From Amycolatopsis arida (GTDB taxonomy: Bacteria > Actinomycetota > Actinomycetes > Mycobacteriales > Pseudonocardiaceae): a DNA stretch of 64,000 bases. Every line of letters begins with the position of its first letter. Positions within the stretch are counted from its first letter, which is position 1. The notes beneath the pieces were generated by a model. The model was not told where the DNA came from. It saw nothing but the letters and a program-made list of their open reading frames with translations, and searched no databases. The translations under genes were made by a program, and so were the position numbers. The stretch lies in the NCBI RefSeq assembly GCF_900115565.1, contig NZ_FOWW01000009.1, forward strand, positions 62,001 to 126,000, given 5' to 3'. Below, piece by piece: positions 1 to 9,800 of this stretch.

Positions 1-1
1 C

Positions 2-1084
2 AAACCGGAACCGGTGCCCGGCAGGCGCGGTTTTCTGCTTGGCGCGGGCGGGGTGGCGGTGGGCGCGGGGGTGGCCGGCCTCGGCGGGCAGCTGGTCGCC
101 CGGACCACCAGCGCCGCGTCGTCCCGTGCGGAGATCGGCAGGCTCGTGCCGGTGCGCGCGGCGCCGCCGATCCCGCCCGGTGCCGACTTCGCCCGTGCCG
201 GTACACCGACGTTCCTCACCCCGAACCCCGCGTTCTACCGGGTGGACACCGCGCTGGTCGTGCCCCAGGTGCGGGCCGAGGACTGGTCGCTGCGCATCCA
301 CGGCATGGTCGATCGCGAGCTGAGCTTCAGCTACGACGACATCCGCGACCGGCCGCTGGTGGAGCGCACGATCACGATGACGTGTGTGTCCAACGAGGTC
401 GGCGGGCCCTACATCTCCACCGCCAACTTCCTCGGCGTGGACCTGCGGCATCTACTGGTCGAGGCGGGGGTCCGGCCGGGTGCCGAGCAGTTGTACTCCA
501 CCAGTGTGGACGGCTACACCGCGGGTACCCCGATAGTGACCACCATGGACCCCGATCGGGAGGCGATGCTGGCGATCGGCATGAACGGTGAACCGCTACC
601 GCTGGATCACGGTTTCCCCGCGCGCCTGGTGGTTCCCGGGCTCTACGGCTACGTCTCGGCCACTAAATGGGTCACCGATCTTGAGGTCACCACCTGGGCC
701 GCGCGCAAGTCGTACTGGCTGCAGCGGGGGTGGGGCCAGCAGGCGCCGATCAAGACCCAGTCGCGGATCGACACCCCCAAGGGATTCCAAACACTGCCCG
801 CGGGGCGCGTCGTGATCGCCGGTATCGCGTGGGCGCAGACCACCGGCATCACGAAGGTCGAGATCCGGCTTGGCACCGGCCCGTGGCAGGAAGCATTACT
901 GTCCACAGAGGTCAACGAGGACACCTGGCGGATGTGGCGGGTGGATCTCGATCTGCCGCCCGGGAACCACCAGGTTGCCTGCCGTGCCACCGACGACTCC
1001 GGCTACACCCAAACCTCGGACCGGGTCGGCACCGTCCCCGACGGTGCCACCGGCTGGCACACCATCTCCTTCACCACCCGCTGA
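2..1084 (+). CDS. Molybdopterin-dependent oxidoreductase, sulfite oxidase/YedY-like (5' end outside window)
   Basis: The reading frame is open from the first bases of the window, so this is the C-terminal part of a longer protein. It opens with an RRGF-led hydrophobic stretch, which fits the last membrane segment or linker of actinobacterial membrane-anchored members. A sulfite-oxidase-type molybdopterin domain follows (about residues 85-240), containing TMTCVSNEVGG, whose Cys is the expected molybdenum ligand, and GFPARLVVPGLYGY. The C-terminus is an immunoglobulin-like Mo-co dimerisation domain. Electron donor and substrate cannot be read from the sequence. Position ahead of a fasciclin gene and sigK/rskA suggests an envelope redox enzyme of the SigK regulon. 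GTG 14 is only an internal codon. Confidence 0.88.
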   Translation, partial: KPEPVPGRRGFLLGAGGVAVGAGVAGLGGQLVARTTSAASSRAEIGRLVPVRAAPPIPPGADFARAGTPTFLTPNPAFYRVDTALVVPQVRAEDWSLRIHGMVDRELSFSYDDIRDRPLVERTITMTCVSNEVGGPYISTANFLGVDLRHLLVEAGVRPGAEQLYSTSVDGYTAGTPIVTTMDPDREAMLAIGMNGEPLPLDHGFPARLVVPGLYGYVSATKWVTDLEVTTWAARKSYWLQRGWGQQAPIKTQSRIDTPKGFQTLPAGRVVIAGIAWAQTTGITKVEIRLGTGPWQEALLSTEVNEDTWRMWRVDLDLPPGNHQVACRATDDSGYTQTSDRVGTVPDGATGWHTISFTTR

Positions 1085-1128
1085 GCATTCCCCACCCGCG
1101 ACCTCCGGCGGACATTTCCACCCGATCA

Positions 1129-1156
1129 CCAAACCGGACGGGTGGTCGTTCCGAAT
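1129..1156 (+). promoter_or_regulatory. Putative SigK-type promoter of the fasciclin gene
   Basis: CCAAAC at 1129-1134 and CCGAAT at 1151-1156 are separated by 16 nt, 42 nt before the fasciclin start. The -10 equals the CCGAAT element I recall for mycobacterial SigK promoters, and the -35 matches 4 of 6 bases of CCATCC. The call rests on this match plus the sigK gene immediately downstream. It is inference. Confidence 0.5.
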
Positions 1157-1198
1157 ACCCAGTGACAGCACATCAACGCAAAGGGAAACGGACATCAG

Positions 1199-1861
1199 AT
1201 GAAGATCCGACGAGTAGCCAGTGCGACAATCGCGAGTGGGGCGCTGCTGGCGCTGGCCGCATGCGGGTCCGACGGGGGCAACGAATCGCAGGCGCCCGCG
1301 CCACAGGCTCCAGCCACCTCCGCCCCCGGCAATCCCGCCGACAACACAGCCTCCGCCGATGGCGTCACCACCGCGTCCGATGTGTACGGTCCGGGGTGTT
1401 CGGAGGTACCGACCAGCGGAGAAGGTTCAGTCGGCGGTATGGTCGACGACCCCGTCGCCACCGCGGCGAGCAACAACCCGCTGCTGACCAAGCTGGTCGC
1501 CGCCGTGAAGGCGACCAACCTGGTCGACACGCTCAACAGCCAGCAGGCGATCACCGTGTTCGCCCCGGCCGACCCGGCCTTTGACGCACTCGGCGCGAAG
1601 TTCGACGAGTTGGCCGGAAAACCCACCGAACTGGCCCCCATCCTGCAATACCACGTCGTCGGCAAGCGCTACGACCGCGACGGCCTCGAGCAGGCCGGCA
1701 CCGTCGACTCGCTCAACACCGCCGGTGGCCCGCTGCGGATCGAAGGTAGCGGCGAGAACATGACCGTCAACGGCGCCAAGGTGCTGTGCGGCAACATCCC
1801 CACCAAGAACGCCACCGTCTTCGTCATCGACAAGGTCCTGATGCCGGGTACCAACCAGTAA
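1199..1861 (+). CDS. Fasciclin-domain (MPT70/MPT83-like) lipoprotein
   Basis: 220 aa. A lipoprotein signal ends in LALAAC (Cys 21), followed by a low-complexity Ala/Pro/Ser linker. Residues about 75-218 form one FAS1 domain, recognisable by [37 protein letters not shown] and the closing [13 protein letters not shown]. Mycobacterial relatives MPT70 and MPT83 are secreted or surface proteins in the SigK regulon, thought to act in adhesion or surface interaction. ATG 1199 follows a purine-rich AAAGGGAAACGGA segment. It sits between the molybdopterin enzyme and sigK on the same strand, with its own putative SigK promoter and a strong hairpin after the stop, so it is probably a separate, highly expressed unit. 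Confidence 0.92.
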   Translation: MKIRRVASATIASGALLALAACGSDGGNESQAPAPQAPATSAPGNPADNTASADGVTTASDVYGPGCSEVPTSGEGSVGGMVDDPVATAASNNPLLTKLVAAVKATNLVDTLNSQQAITVFAPADPAFDALGAKFDELAGKPTELAPILQYHVVGKRYDRDGLEQAGTVDSLNTAGGPLRIEGSGENMTVNGAKVLCGNIPTKNATVFVIDKVLMPGTNQ

Positions 1862-1875
1862 CCCGCCCGCGCTCG

Positions 1876-1916
1876 CCCCGATGTCCCTCGCGCCCCCGGT
1901 GCGAGGGACATCGGGG
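1876..1916 (+). terminator. Perfect 16-bp stem hairpin after the fasciclin gene
   Basis: CCCCGATGTCCCTCGC (1876-1891), a 9-nt loop, then its exact reverse complement (1901-1916), 15 nt after the fasciclin stop. No T tract follows, as is common for GC-rich actinobacterial terminators. It separates the fasciclin gene from sigK. Confidence 0.75.
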
Positions 1917-2017
1917 TCAGAACGGGGTGAGTCACCGGCCTCCGCCCAGCGAACCGCGCACTGGGCGGGCCGACCTCGTAAGCTTGGGCCATTCGCGGGT
2001 GGAAGGAACGACGGTCC

Positions 2018-2626
2018 ATGCCGGACGAACGATGGGCGCCGCGCGTCGCGCCGCCGACACCGGACGGCGGCGCGGCCGAAGCCGATTCGGTCGACCAGAT
2101 GCTCCTGCGGAGTGCTCGCGGCGACGAAGCCGCGTTCCGGCACTTCTATGACGCGGTGATCGCGACGGTGTGGGGTGTGGTGAAACATGTCCTGCGCGAC
2201 CATGCCCAATCCGAGGAGGTCACGCAGGAAGTGCTGGTGGAGGTCTGGCGCACCGCGACCCGGTTCGATCCCGCGCGCGGCAGCGCGCTGGCGTGGGTGA
2301 CCACGATCGCGCACCGGCGCGCCGTGGACCGGGTCCGCGCCGAGCAGGCGGCCTCGCGGCGGGAGCAGGCCGCGGCCGACCGGTCCATGCCCCGGCCCTA
2401 CGACGAGGTGTCCGAACAGGCCGGCATCCGGCTCGAACAGCAACAGGTCCGCCGCTGCGTTCAGGCGTTGACCCCACTGCAGCGCGAGTCGGTGCTGCTG
2501 GCCTACTACCGCGGCTACACCTACCCGGAGGTCGCCACCCTGCTGAAGGTGCCGCTGGGCACCGTCAAAACCCGCATGCGTGATGGGTTGATCCGCCTGC
2601 GCGACTGCCTGGGGGTTGGCCGATGA
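2018..2626 (+). CDS. sigK: ECF RNA polymerase sigma factor SigK
   Basis: 202 aa with sigma-70 region 2 at about residues 30-100 (DEAAFRHFYDAVIATVW, QEVLVEVWRTATRFDP, AWVTTIAHRRAVDRVR) and region 4 at about 135-190 (LTPLQRESVLLAYYRGYTYP, TVKTRMRDGLIRLRD). ATG 2018 has GGAAGGA about 10 nt upstream. Its stop overlaps the ATG of an RskA-type anti-sigma factor by 4 bp, so the two are translationally coupled. The assignment as SigK rather than another ECF group rests on the RskA partner and the adjacent fasciclin gene, the classic SigK target. It is expected to be held inactive by RskA until a membrane signal, redox-linked in mycobacteria, releases it. Confidence 0.88.
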   Translation: MPDERWAPRVAPPTPDGGAAEADSVDQMLLRSARGDEAAFRHFYDAVIATVWGVVKHVLRDHAQSEEVTQEVLVEVWRTATRFDPARGSALAWVTTIAHRRAVDRVRAEQAASRREQAAADRSMPRPYDEVSEQAGIRLEQQQVRRCVQALTPLQRESVLLAYYRGYTYPEVATLLKVPLGTVKTRMRDGLIRLRDCLGVGR

Positions 2627-3384
2627 CGTTGCCACCGGACATCCACGCCCTCACCGGCGCCTACGTTCTCAACGCGCTGTCCTCCGAGGAACGGCAGCTG
2701 TTCGAGCAGCATCTGGCCGCCTGCCCGAGCTGCGCCCAGGAAGTCGCCGAACTGCGTGAAGCCACCGCCCGGCTCGGCTCGGCCGTTGCCGAACCGGCTC
2801 CGCCGGATCTACGCGACCGGGTCCTGGCGATGGTCGGCCACACCGAGCAATTACCCGCCGACGTCGACCCGCCCGCCGCCACCCGTCTCACGCCGCGTAA
2901 CCGGGCCGCCCGGCGCTGGGTGCCGCGGCTGGCCGTACCCGTCGCCGCGGCCGCGATCATCGCCGCGGTCGTGTTCGGCTACCAGAACATGGCGACTCAC
3001 CGGCAGCTCGAAACCATGCACCAGGTCAACGACAGCTACACGGCGCTGACCAGTCTGCTCGCCAACCCGGACACCCGCGTGCTCACACAGCCGATCTCCG
3101 GCGGCGGAACCGCGACCGTGGTCGCTTCACCCAGCCGCGGGGATGCGATGGTGCTGGCCAACCACATGCCACCGGCTCCACCAGGCCGCGCCTACCAGGC
3201 CTGGGTGATCAGCCCGGACGGCATCCGGTCGGCCGGGCTGATCACCCAGCCGGGGCCGACACGGCCGTTGCGCGCCGACGGGATCACCCCCGGCGACAAG
3301 ATCGGCGTCACCGTCGAACCAGCAGGCGGATCACCGCAACCGACCACCGACCCGATCGTGGTCATCCCAGTGTCGAACACATGA
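2623..3384 (+). CDS. rskA: Anti-sigma-K factor RskA
   Basis: 253 aa. The cytoplasmic N-terminal domain (LTGAYVLNALSSEERQLFEQ then HLAACPSCAQEV, about residues 7-45) is the anti-sigma fold with the H-x3-C-x2-C pattern. One transmembrane helix lies at about 104-123 (LAVPVAAAAIIAAVVFGY). The extracytoplasmic RskA domain fills 130-250 (DAMVLANHMPPAPPGRAYQAWV is its hallmark region). It should bind SigK at the membrane and be cleaved by regulated proteolysis. It overlaps sigK by 4 bp. The next recognisable sequence downstream is degraded. Confidence 0.92.
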   Translation: MTLPPDIHALTGAYVLNALSSEERQLFEQHLAACPSCAQEVAELREATARLGSAVAEPAPPDLRDRVLAMVGHTEQLPADVDPPAATRLTPRNRAARRWVPRLAVPVAAAAIIAAVVFGYQNMATHRQLETMHQVNDSYTALTSLLANPDTRVLTQPISGGGTATVVASPSRGDAMVLANHMPPAPPGRAYQAWVISPDGIRSAGLITQPGPTRPLRADGITPGDKIGVTVEPAGGSPQPTTDPIVVIPVSNT

Positions 3385-3410
3385 CTCGCGTTCACCGCGG
3401 TCGGCTGAGG

Positions 3411-3708
3411 GTGTGCGGGCCACCGCGCCGCGTACTCGGCCAGGTCCACCGCGAGCACCGGGCCACCCGACTCGTGTGCCTCGACGCATCGGCCCTCGCC
3501 CACGACGAGCTGAAGGTCGGCCAGCCGCTCGGTGACCTCGTCGGTGGCGTACACCAGCCCGCGCGCACTCGATGATGATGTAGTCCGGCCCGTCCGGGTC
3601 GTCGACGCCGGCGACGAGATCCCCAACGTCGTCATAGCGGTCCCGCACCCAGCCGGCCGCGCTGTGGGTGGCCCCGTCCAGCGCCGCCGCCATCCCACTG
3701 GTGGCCCC
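3411..3708 (-). pseudogene. Remnant of a GAF-domain (GAF-ANTAR-like) regulator
   Basis: Reading the minus strand, 3560 to 3411 encodes VYATDEVTERLADLQLVVGE, then GRCVEAHESGGPVLAVDLAE and a WP motif. This matches the core of GAF domains found in actinobacterial GAF-ANTAR antiterminators. A second open stretch in another frame (3708-3559, GMAAALDGATHSAAGWVRDR) abuts it. No start codon, complete GAF fold or ANTAR domain remains, and the two pieces are in different frames, so this is debris at the island edge. The nature of the second piece is unknown. Confidence 0.5.
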
Positions 3709-3960
3709 GCGCGCGCGGCCTGATGGTAGGTCTCCCCGGCGCCGCGCGGAGCTGAGGGGCAGCATTCTGACTCCAGGGCCTGCCCGCAGGCTCGCCCGGC
3801 CGCTGAGACGGCGTTGTCCCGGTGCTGGCGCGCGATGGTGCGCGGTCAGGTCGCCTGACTTCCAGGAGTGTCGATGAGGCGGACCTGGAGAGTGGTGGTG
3901 TCCACAGTGGTCGGATAACTGTTGTCGTGTCGGCACTTGGCTGGTCCGAGGGGGTGGGTT

Positions 3961-4095
3961 GTCGGGGTGGGCGAATGGGATGTCCGGTCATTGCTCGAGC
4001 GGCTGCTGGCCGATGCGGAGCTGGAGAAGGTCGTGCTGAGGGAGATCGCGAAGGGAAAACCTCCGAGCCCGGAAAGAAGAACCCGCGCCGCGGCT
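3961..4095 (+). pseudogene. IS3-family OrfA C-terminal remnant
   Basis: The plus strand encodes LLERLLADAELEKVVLREIA and then KGKPPSPERR (3988-4080). This is the leucine-zipper end of IS3-family OrfA followed by the SPxRRR opening of OrfB. No helix-turn-helix or DDE domain is attached. It is unrelated in sequence to the fuller IS3 element at 11.4-12.7 kb, so it marks an older insertion. The rest of 3700-4224 shows nothing I can support. Confidence 0.5.
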
Positions 4096-4224
4096 TCCGC
4101 TCCGCGTATCGTGACGCTCGGGCTGAGGGCTGGGACGTCAGGTGGAGCCGGGCCGGCTGCAAGGTGCCGACCCGGTCCGTCGATAAGATGATCAGGCGTC
4201 TACCGTGGCTGGCGAGGAGGCGGA

Positions 4225-5079
4225 ATGCGAGGGAGCGCATCGGCGCTGGCGGCCGGGCGGCGTCATTCGGTCGGTCGCCGCTGGGACGGGACTGTTCTCG
4301 CCGCCGGGAACAATGATGCCGGCGAGTGCCGTGTGGAGCGGTGGGAAGGCGTCGTCGCTGTGGCGGCGGGCAATGTCCATACCGCGCGCAACACCGGAAA
4401 GTCCCACACTGTCGGACTTCGATCGGACGGTACCGTGCTGGCAACGGGGTGGAACGGCGACGGCCAATGCGATGTCGCCGAGTGGCGGAATGTCAGGGCC
4501 GTGGCCGCGGGCTGGCGCCGTACGCTCGGGCTCCTTGGGGATGGCACCGTGCTGGCAGCGGGCCGGCGCTCAGAAGGCCAGTGCGAGGTGCAGTTCTGGC
4601 GGGAGATCGTGGCCCTGGCTTGTGGCGACTGGCATTCAGTCGGACTTCGGGCGGACGGTTCGGCATTGGCCGTGGGGATCAATAGCCGAGGACAGTGCGA
4701 TGTCTACGGTTGGCGCGACCTCACCGCCGTCGCGGCCGGATATCTGCACACAGTCGCTCTCAGAGGCGACGGGCGTGCTCTGGCGACCGGGGAGCGGACG
4801 ACCGGAGCCTGCGACGTCGATCAGTGGGAAGACGTGGTGGCACTCACTGCGGGCAGCTACCACACCGTAGGAGTCACGGCGCACGGACGAGTCCTCGCGG
4901 CCGGGGACAACAGCCAGGGGCAGTGCCATGTCCGCGATTGGCAGGACATCGTCGCGGTGGCTGCGGGCTCCATCCATACTCTTGGCCTGCGCGCCGACGG
5001 TACGGTCGTCAGCGCTGGGAACAACGCCAATCGTCAGTGCGACGTCGACTCCTGGTCGGGAATCCAACTCAGCAGTTGA
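4225..5079 (+). CDS. RCC1-like beta-propeller repeat protein
   Basis: 284 aa made almost wholly of seven repeats of about 38 residues with the pattern HTVGLRxDGTVLAxGxNxxG, QCDVxxW, then a hydrophobic VxAVAAG. Seven such blades fit one closed propeller of the RCC1/alpha-tubulin-suppressor type. There is no signal peptide, no catalytic motif and no fused effector domain, so it is probably a binding or recognition module. ATG 4225 has GAGGCGGA just upstream, but the first repeat begins within a few residues, so the N-terminus may be clipped. It lies between broken mobile-element genes. Function unknown. Confidence 0.72.
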   Translation: MRGSASALAAGRRHSVGRRWDGTVLAAGNNDAGECRVERWEGVVAVAAGNVHTARNTGKSHTVGLRSDGTVLATGWNGDGQCDVAEWRNVRAVAAGWRRTLGLLGDGTVLAAGRRSEGQCEVQFWREIVALACGDWHSVGLRADGSALAVGINSRGQCDVYGWRDLTAVAAGYLHTVALRGDGRALATGERTTGACDVDQWEDVVALTAGSYHTVGVTAHGRVLAAGDNSQGQCHVRDWQDIVAVAAGSIHTLGLRADGTVVSAGNNANRQCDVDSWSGIQLSS

Positions 5080-5252
5080 CCAACGCGCAGACCACATCGC
5101 GCCGTCACGAGTCCCACCTCATCTGCCGCACCACGTCCTGATCATCCCGGACGGACTCTCACACGACGTGGATCCAGTGCACGGGCCTGGGTTTGACGAT
5201 TAGAGGCGCGCCGACCGTCCTTTCCCGGTCAACGGCCCGCTGGGGCGTTGGC

Positions 5253-6287
5253 TTACGCGAGGGGGTGTGGTTCTTCGGTGAGAGCTGCCAGTGCGGCGGC
5301 GACTTCGCGGATGCTGGCGCGAACGTAGGTTGTGGTGGTTCCGACCTCGCTGCCGTGGTCGCTGTGTCCGGCATAAGCACGGGCCACGGCATACCCAAAA
5401 GTTGCGCTCGACCCAAGTTAAGGTGGTGTGCCGCAGGCAGTGCGTGGAGATTCGCTGGATCGCCACCCAGGGCAAGTGCTTGCCCAGCCGATTCCAGAGA
5501 TGGTCATAGCGGCGGCTGGTGATGGGGCGGCCGTCGGCGTAGCGAAGTAGCTGTTCATCGCGGGGAGCGCCTCGCTTGTCGGCGTGGTGTTGCAGGTGAG
5601 CCATGAACGTTGGCGATACCGGTTGCCAGCGCACGGTTTCGGCCTTCTCGCAGGAAGATCAGGCACTGCGCGGGATCGAGGTCTCGCGGCCGGAGAGCGA
5701 GGGCGCCATCGCGGCGGCACACGGCCTCGGTGTGCAGCCGCAGCAGAAGGGTGTCCAGAGCTGGGTCGTTGCCGGTGGTGGCCGCGGTGTGGTTGATCTC
5801 GGCCAGCCGGTCGCCCGCGACCGCGCGGCGCGTCGGCGGCAGCCGCGCGGGTTTGGCGACCCGGCGAGCTGGATTGTCAGCCGATGCGATGAGGCGATCG
5901 TCTTCGGCGTGCCGGTACAGGCAGCGCAGGGCAGAAATAAGGTGCTCGCCCGCGCTGCGCCCACCGCGGGCGTTGCGGCGGGCAACAACGTTGGTCCTGA
6001 TGTGCTCGACGAGGTGTTCGATCTGCGAGGGTGTCGGCTCGTCCAGCGGCGGTGCCCCCAGCGTTCGCGGATCCGGTTTCAGTACCAGGTGTAGACGCGG
6101 CGGGTGCCCTCGGAGACTGCGTCGGACACGACGGGGATGTATTCGGCGAAGGTCGGCAGCGGCGGCGGGCGACCGGCTCGCTGATGAGGCCTTCGGCGGT
6201 GACGCCCATCCGGGTCAGCAACAGCCGGACTGCGTCGAGATCGGCAGCGCGGTCCGCCGACGCGCCCTGGTGATGTTCAGCGGTCAT
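5253..6287 (-). pseudogene. Tyrosine site-specific recombinase (integrase), multiply frameshifted
   Basis: Joining frames on the minus strand gives a full integrase of about 345 aa. It begins MTAEHHQGASADRAADLDAV at ATG 6287, contains LPTFAEYIP and TRRVYTWY, and ends in the catalytic box HCLRHTTLTWVERNF, AYAGHSDHGSEVG and TTTTYVRAS (Tyr nucleophile) before TAA at 5253. It is broken by a base change near 6165, a TGG-to-TGA stop after TRRVYTWY, a frameshift within the next 40 bp, a 1-nt loss near 5658 (REKAETVRWQP expected) and an extra T near 5397 before GYAVARAYAG. Its start overlaps the stop of an AbrB-like remnant by ATGA. It presumably integrated one of the elements at tRNA-Leu. Four or five lesions argue against sequencing error. 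Confidence 0.85.
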
Positions 6288-6570
6288 GGCCGGTCGCCGC
6301 CCAGCAGCGTCGCGTGGCAATCGGCGAGCAGCAGGTCGAGCATCGCCGGTGGGTGCACGAGAAGTACGTCGCGGTCGGGGCAGGCGAGCGGTGTGCCAGC
6401 CACCCAGTCCAACGCTGTGAACACCGTGCGGTCGGCAACCCGCCCGCGGCAGTCCACGGCCGCCAGCCCGTACACCGGTGGGACGCGCCGGCTATTGCGG
6501 AGCGCCCGTCCTTGACCGGCGTGGTCGGGAAGGCGACCGGGTCAATCACAGCGCCGGTCATGCCGACCAC
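6284..6570 (-). pseudogene. AbrB/MazE/SpoVT-like accessory gene of the integrase, decayed
   Basis: Two minus-strand frames join to MTGAVIDPVAFPTT, GRSAIAGASH, then YGLAAVDCRGRVADRTVFTA, LVHPPAMLDLLLADCH and ATLLGGDRP. One base is missing near 6478. From memory, intact relatives upstream of integrases in actinobacterial elements have about 50 more residues between the ALDW and VHPP segments, so this copy also seems internally deleted. The stop overlaps the integrase ATG by 4 bp, a two-gene operon. The family assignment is tentative. Confidence 0.5.
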
Positions 6571-6666
6571 CGCCGCGGGCGACGCCGGGTCCGGCAGGAC
6601 GCCGATTCAGGATGTTGGAGTGCGTTGAAGCACCGGTACGCTGGACGTAGCAGGGATGCCACGAAA

Positions 6667-6716
6667 GTGTGTCCGAGGGGCGACTTGCACACTAACCACA
6701 CAGCTTCGATTGCCCG
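6667..6716 (+). repeat. att-like direct repeat of the tRNA-Leu 3' end (copy 1)
   Basis: TGTCCGAGGGGCGACTTG at 6670-6687 matches the tRNA-Leu 3' end at 20445-20462 with one substitution. Beyond the core, CACACTAACCACAC and about 20 more bases are shared with the copy at 12943, not with the tRNA, as expected for element-borne attachment arms. Confidence 0.7.
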
Positions 6717-6847
6717 GTGGAGGCTTTCGCTCGGCGCGCTGATCTGCGTGTGAGTTCGTGCCTAAGAGGCGACACTGCCAGGACGCACGACGGGCGTGAC
6801 GAGGCGCACATCCAGTCGACGGTCCGGTGTCTGCTCCGGACGGCCGG

Positions 6848-9800
6848 TCAGTTGAACCAGTCGAACGCATAGCACCCGCGCACCCCGGCCGCGCAGATGG
6901 TCCGGGATCCGGCCAGCCAGTGGCACGAGTGGAGGCGCCCGTCAACGGACATCGAGGCGAGGGCGGTTCCGGTGTGCGGATCCCAGATCCGCAGGCGGCC
7001 TGAACTGCCGGTGACCGTGCAGACGGCGAGCCAGCGCAGGCACGGGGAGAGCGCGATGTCGGTAACTTCCTCGCTACCGGGAAGGGTGCGCAACGGCGTT
7101 GCGGCGCCAGGGCACCAGATCTTCACGGCCCCAGCGCGATCGCCGGTGGCGAACCACGAACCGTCCTCAGCGATGGCGGCAGCCTCAACACCTCCGACAT
7201 GACCTTCCAGCACACTGGTCAACCGGCCGGTGGCCGTATCCCAGAGGTAGACGTTGCCAGCGGTCCCTCGTTCCATCGGAGCGTCCGCGGAGAGAAGCCA
7301 CGTGCCATCGTGGGAGACGAGGACTTTTCCCACGCCTTCGCGGTGACCGCCCAGGACGCGGAGCAGCGCGCCGGACTCAGACCTGATGAGGAACAGAGAC
7401 CGTTCCTCATCCCGGATGCGTGCGCCGTCGGAAACCGCCAGCCAAGAACCGTCTGGTGCGAACACCGCCTGACCGACGCCGTAGTGGTCGCCTCGTACCA
7501 AGTGCCGAGGTCGGCCGGTCGTCGCGTCGCAGATCTGTGCCGGCGCCACCGGTGGTCCCTGGAACAACTCGTCGTCCGGCGGTGCGTGCCGGGTAAGCAC
7601 CCACGAACCGTCCGGAGCAAACACGATCCAGGAGACTGGGCCGATCCGGTTGTCCAGCTCCCGCGCCGGCTCTCCGGAGTCGACGTTCCACAGCTTGATC
7701 CGCTCGCCGTCGGATACCGCGACCTGGGCTCCGTCAGGGGAGATCGCCACGGCTGTGGCGATCTCGTCTCCGAATAGACGTTCCGGCGTAAACGAAGCAT
7801 GAGCGAGAACGACACCGCCCGTCGGCGAACCGTAGACCAACCGGGTGCCGTCAGGGGTGGCGCATAAGGCTTGGCCGATTTCGGGGTCCGCGGATGGCGG
7901 AACGGCGTGCTTGTCGCGGACCGACCAGATCCGGACGAGGCGATGGTCATGGACATTCTCACCCCTGTGCCCGTCCACCCCCGCCACCCAGGTGCCGTCG
8001 GGTGCGATCGCCAAGTCACTGATGCAATCGATCAGCCCGTGCATCGATTGCCGCAGCTCTCCGGTGACGGCGTCCCAGATCTGCACCGTTGTCGGTGTGC
8101 CGGTAGCTTTGGATTCCGGTTCGCACGTCACCAGCCACGAGCCGTCCGGGCTGATCGCGGACCACACCCACTTTTCCTTGACAGGCAACTCTAACCGCAG
8201 CTCGCCGCTGTCCAGATCCCAGATGCGTACCCCTTCGTAGCTGAGGCTGCTCGAAGAAAGCCACGAGCCATCTGGCGCGATCGCGACGGTCGACAGGTTC
8301 CCGAGTCCGGTCACGGTACGGACGAGCTCACCGGCGGGGCTCCAGATCCTCGCCGTTCCCTGGCGGTCCACGGTGCAGAGCACGTTGCCGGGACCGGCGA
8401 AGTGCATGCTCACCACGCCTCCGGCGTGGCCGTCTAGTTCGTGCAGCAGGTCGCCGGTCGTGGCATCCCACATGCACGCCGCGGAGACGACGTCCGGCTC
8501 TTCACACCAGTCGCCGGTGGCCACCCATGCGCCGTCCGGCGAGACCTCCAGCGTTCTAGGCCAGCCCACCTCCTCGATCTTCATCCGTACCGCGCCGGTG
8601 GACGTATCGAGCACGTGGACGTCGAACCTTGCCGAGCCATTCGGCGAGACCGCCGCCGCGATCCACGAACCGTCCGGTGCGATGGCAGCGACTGGCCAGA
8701 GGTCCCAGGCGTCCAAGACGTCGGTCCAGCAGTGTCGTAGTACGCCGCTCTGGCCGTCGAACAGCGCGAGTCGCGCGAAGTCGATCTTGCTGTGGTGGGC
8801 TCCGGCCAAGAGGTGGCCGTCCGGGGTGTAGCGCACCGTGTAGACGTCCAACTCGCTGGCGATCGTGTGGATCAGTTCGCCGGACCCCGTGTCCCAGACC
8901 CGGATAGTGCCGGTGATGTCCGCACTGGCAAGCGCTCGCCCGTCCGGCGACACGGCCACACCCGCTGAACCTCCGACGTTACCCGGCAACGTCCGGATGA
9001 GCGCCGGCGACGGCAGGTCGGGCGGGCGGAGACGATTCGTCAATTTCGGCCGAGGCACTGTTGTCCCGAAACGGGCGACGTGTTCCGCCAGTTCCGCGAT
9101 CCCGTCCAGCCGGCTGGCAAGGACCGCACCCAGTGACCCGGGCGGGTGGACATCGGCGAGCAGATGGACACTCTGCTGGACGACCCGGGACAGTGCGTTC
9201 GCGGCGGGATCGTCGAGGAAGGCGAGGTCTGCCACGATCGCCGCGGCGCCGTGCTCACAGATCCGCCATTCGGCCCAGCGGAGATCGTGGAGCAGATCCC
9301 GCAATTCGTCGTCCAGCCCGGCGTCGTGGAGATGCCGGGCGACGTGGTCGGCCAGATATCCCCGCGACTGCGGGAGTTTCCACCATGGCCGCCGTCCGGT
9401 CTCCGCGGTGCCGCCGAGCTCGGCTTGCACCACGGTGAGCAGCGTGGCGTGGAGTGCCTTGGTCTTCTCCGCGCCAAGCCGGTGCAGCAGATACGCGCGC
9501 AACACGTCATGGACGCGGAATGTTCCGGCGCTGAAGCTGAGCGAACCGATCAGGGAGGCGTCGGCCAATTCCGCGCAAAGAGAGTCCACCCGCACTCGTG
9601 TCAGGCCGCCAGTCGCCGACCAGAGCAACGCAACGGTGTCGATCGGGATCTCGCTGTCCTCGGCGAACACAGCGAGTTCCGAATAGCGCTCCAGCGCGTC
9701 AGGCGGCAGCAAAGCCAGCCCGGCTTCGACGGTGGCCGCGATGGCCTCTTCCCGGCTGCCCGGGTCGGAGACGTCGAGCGCAGCCGGCCCGTCCGTCCGC

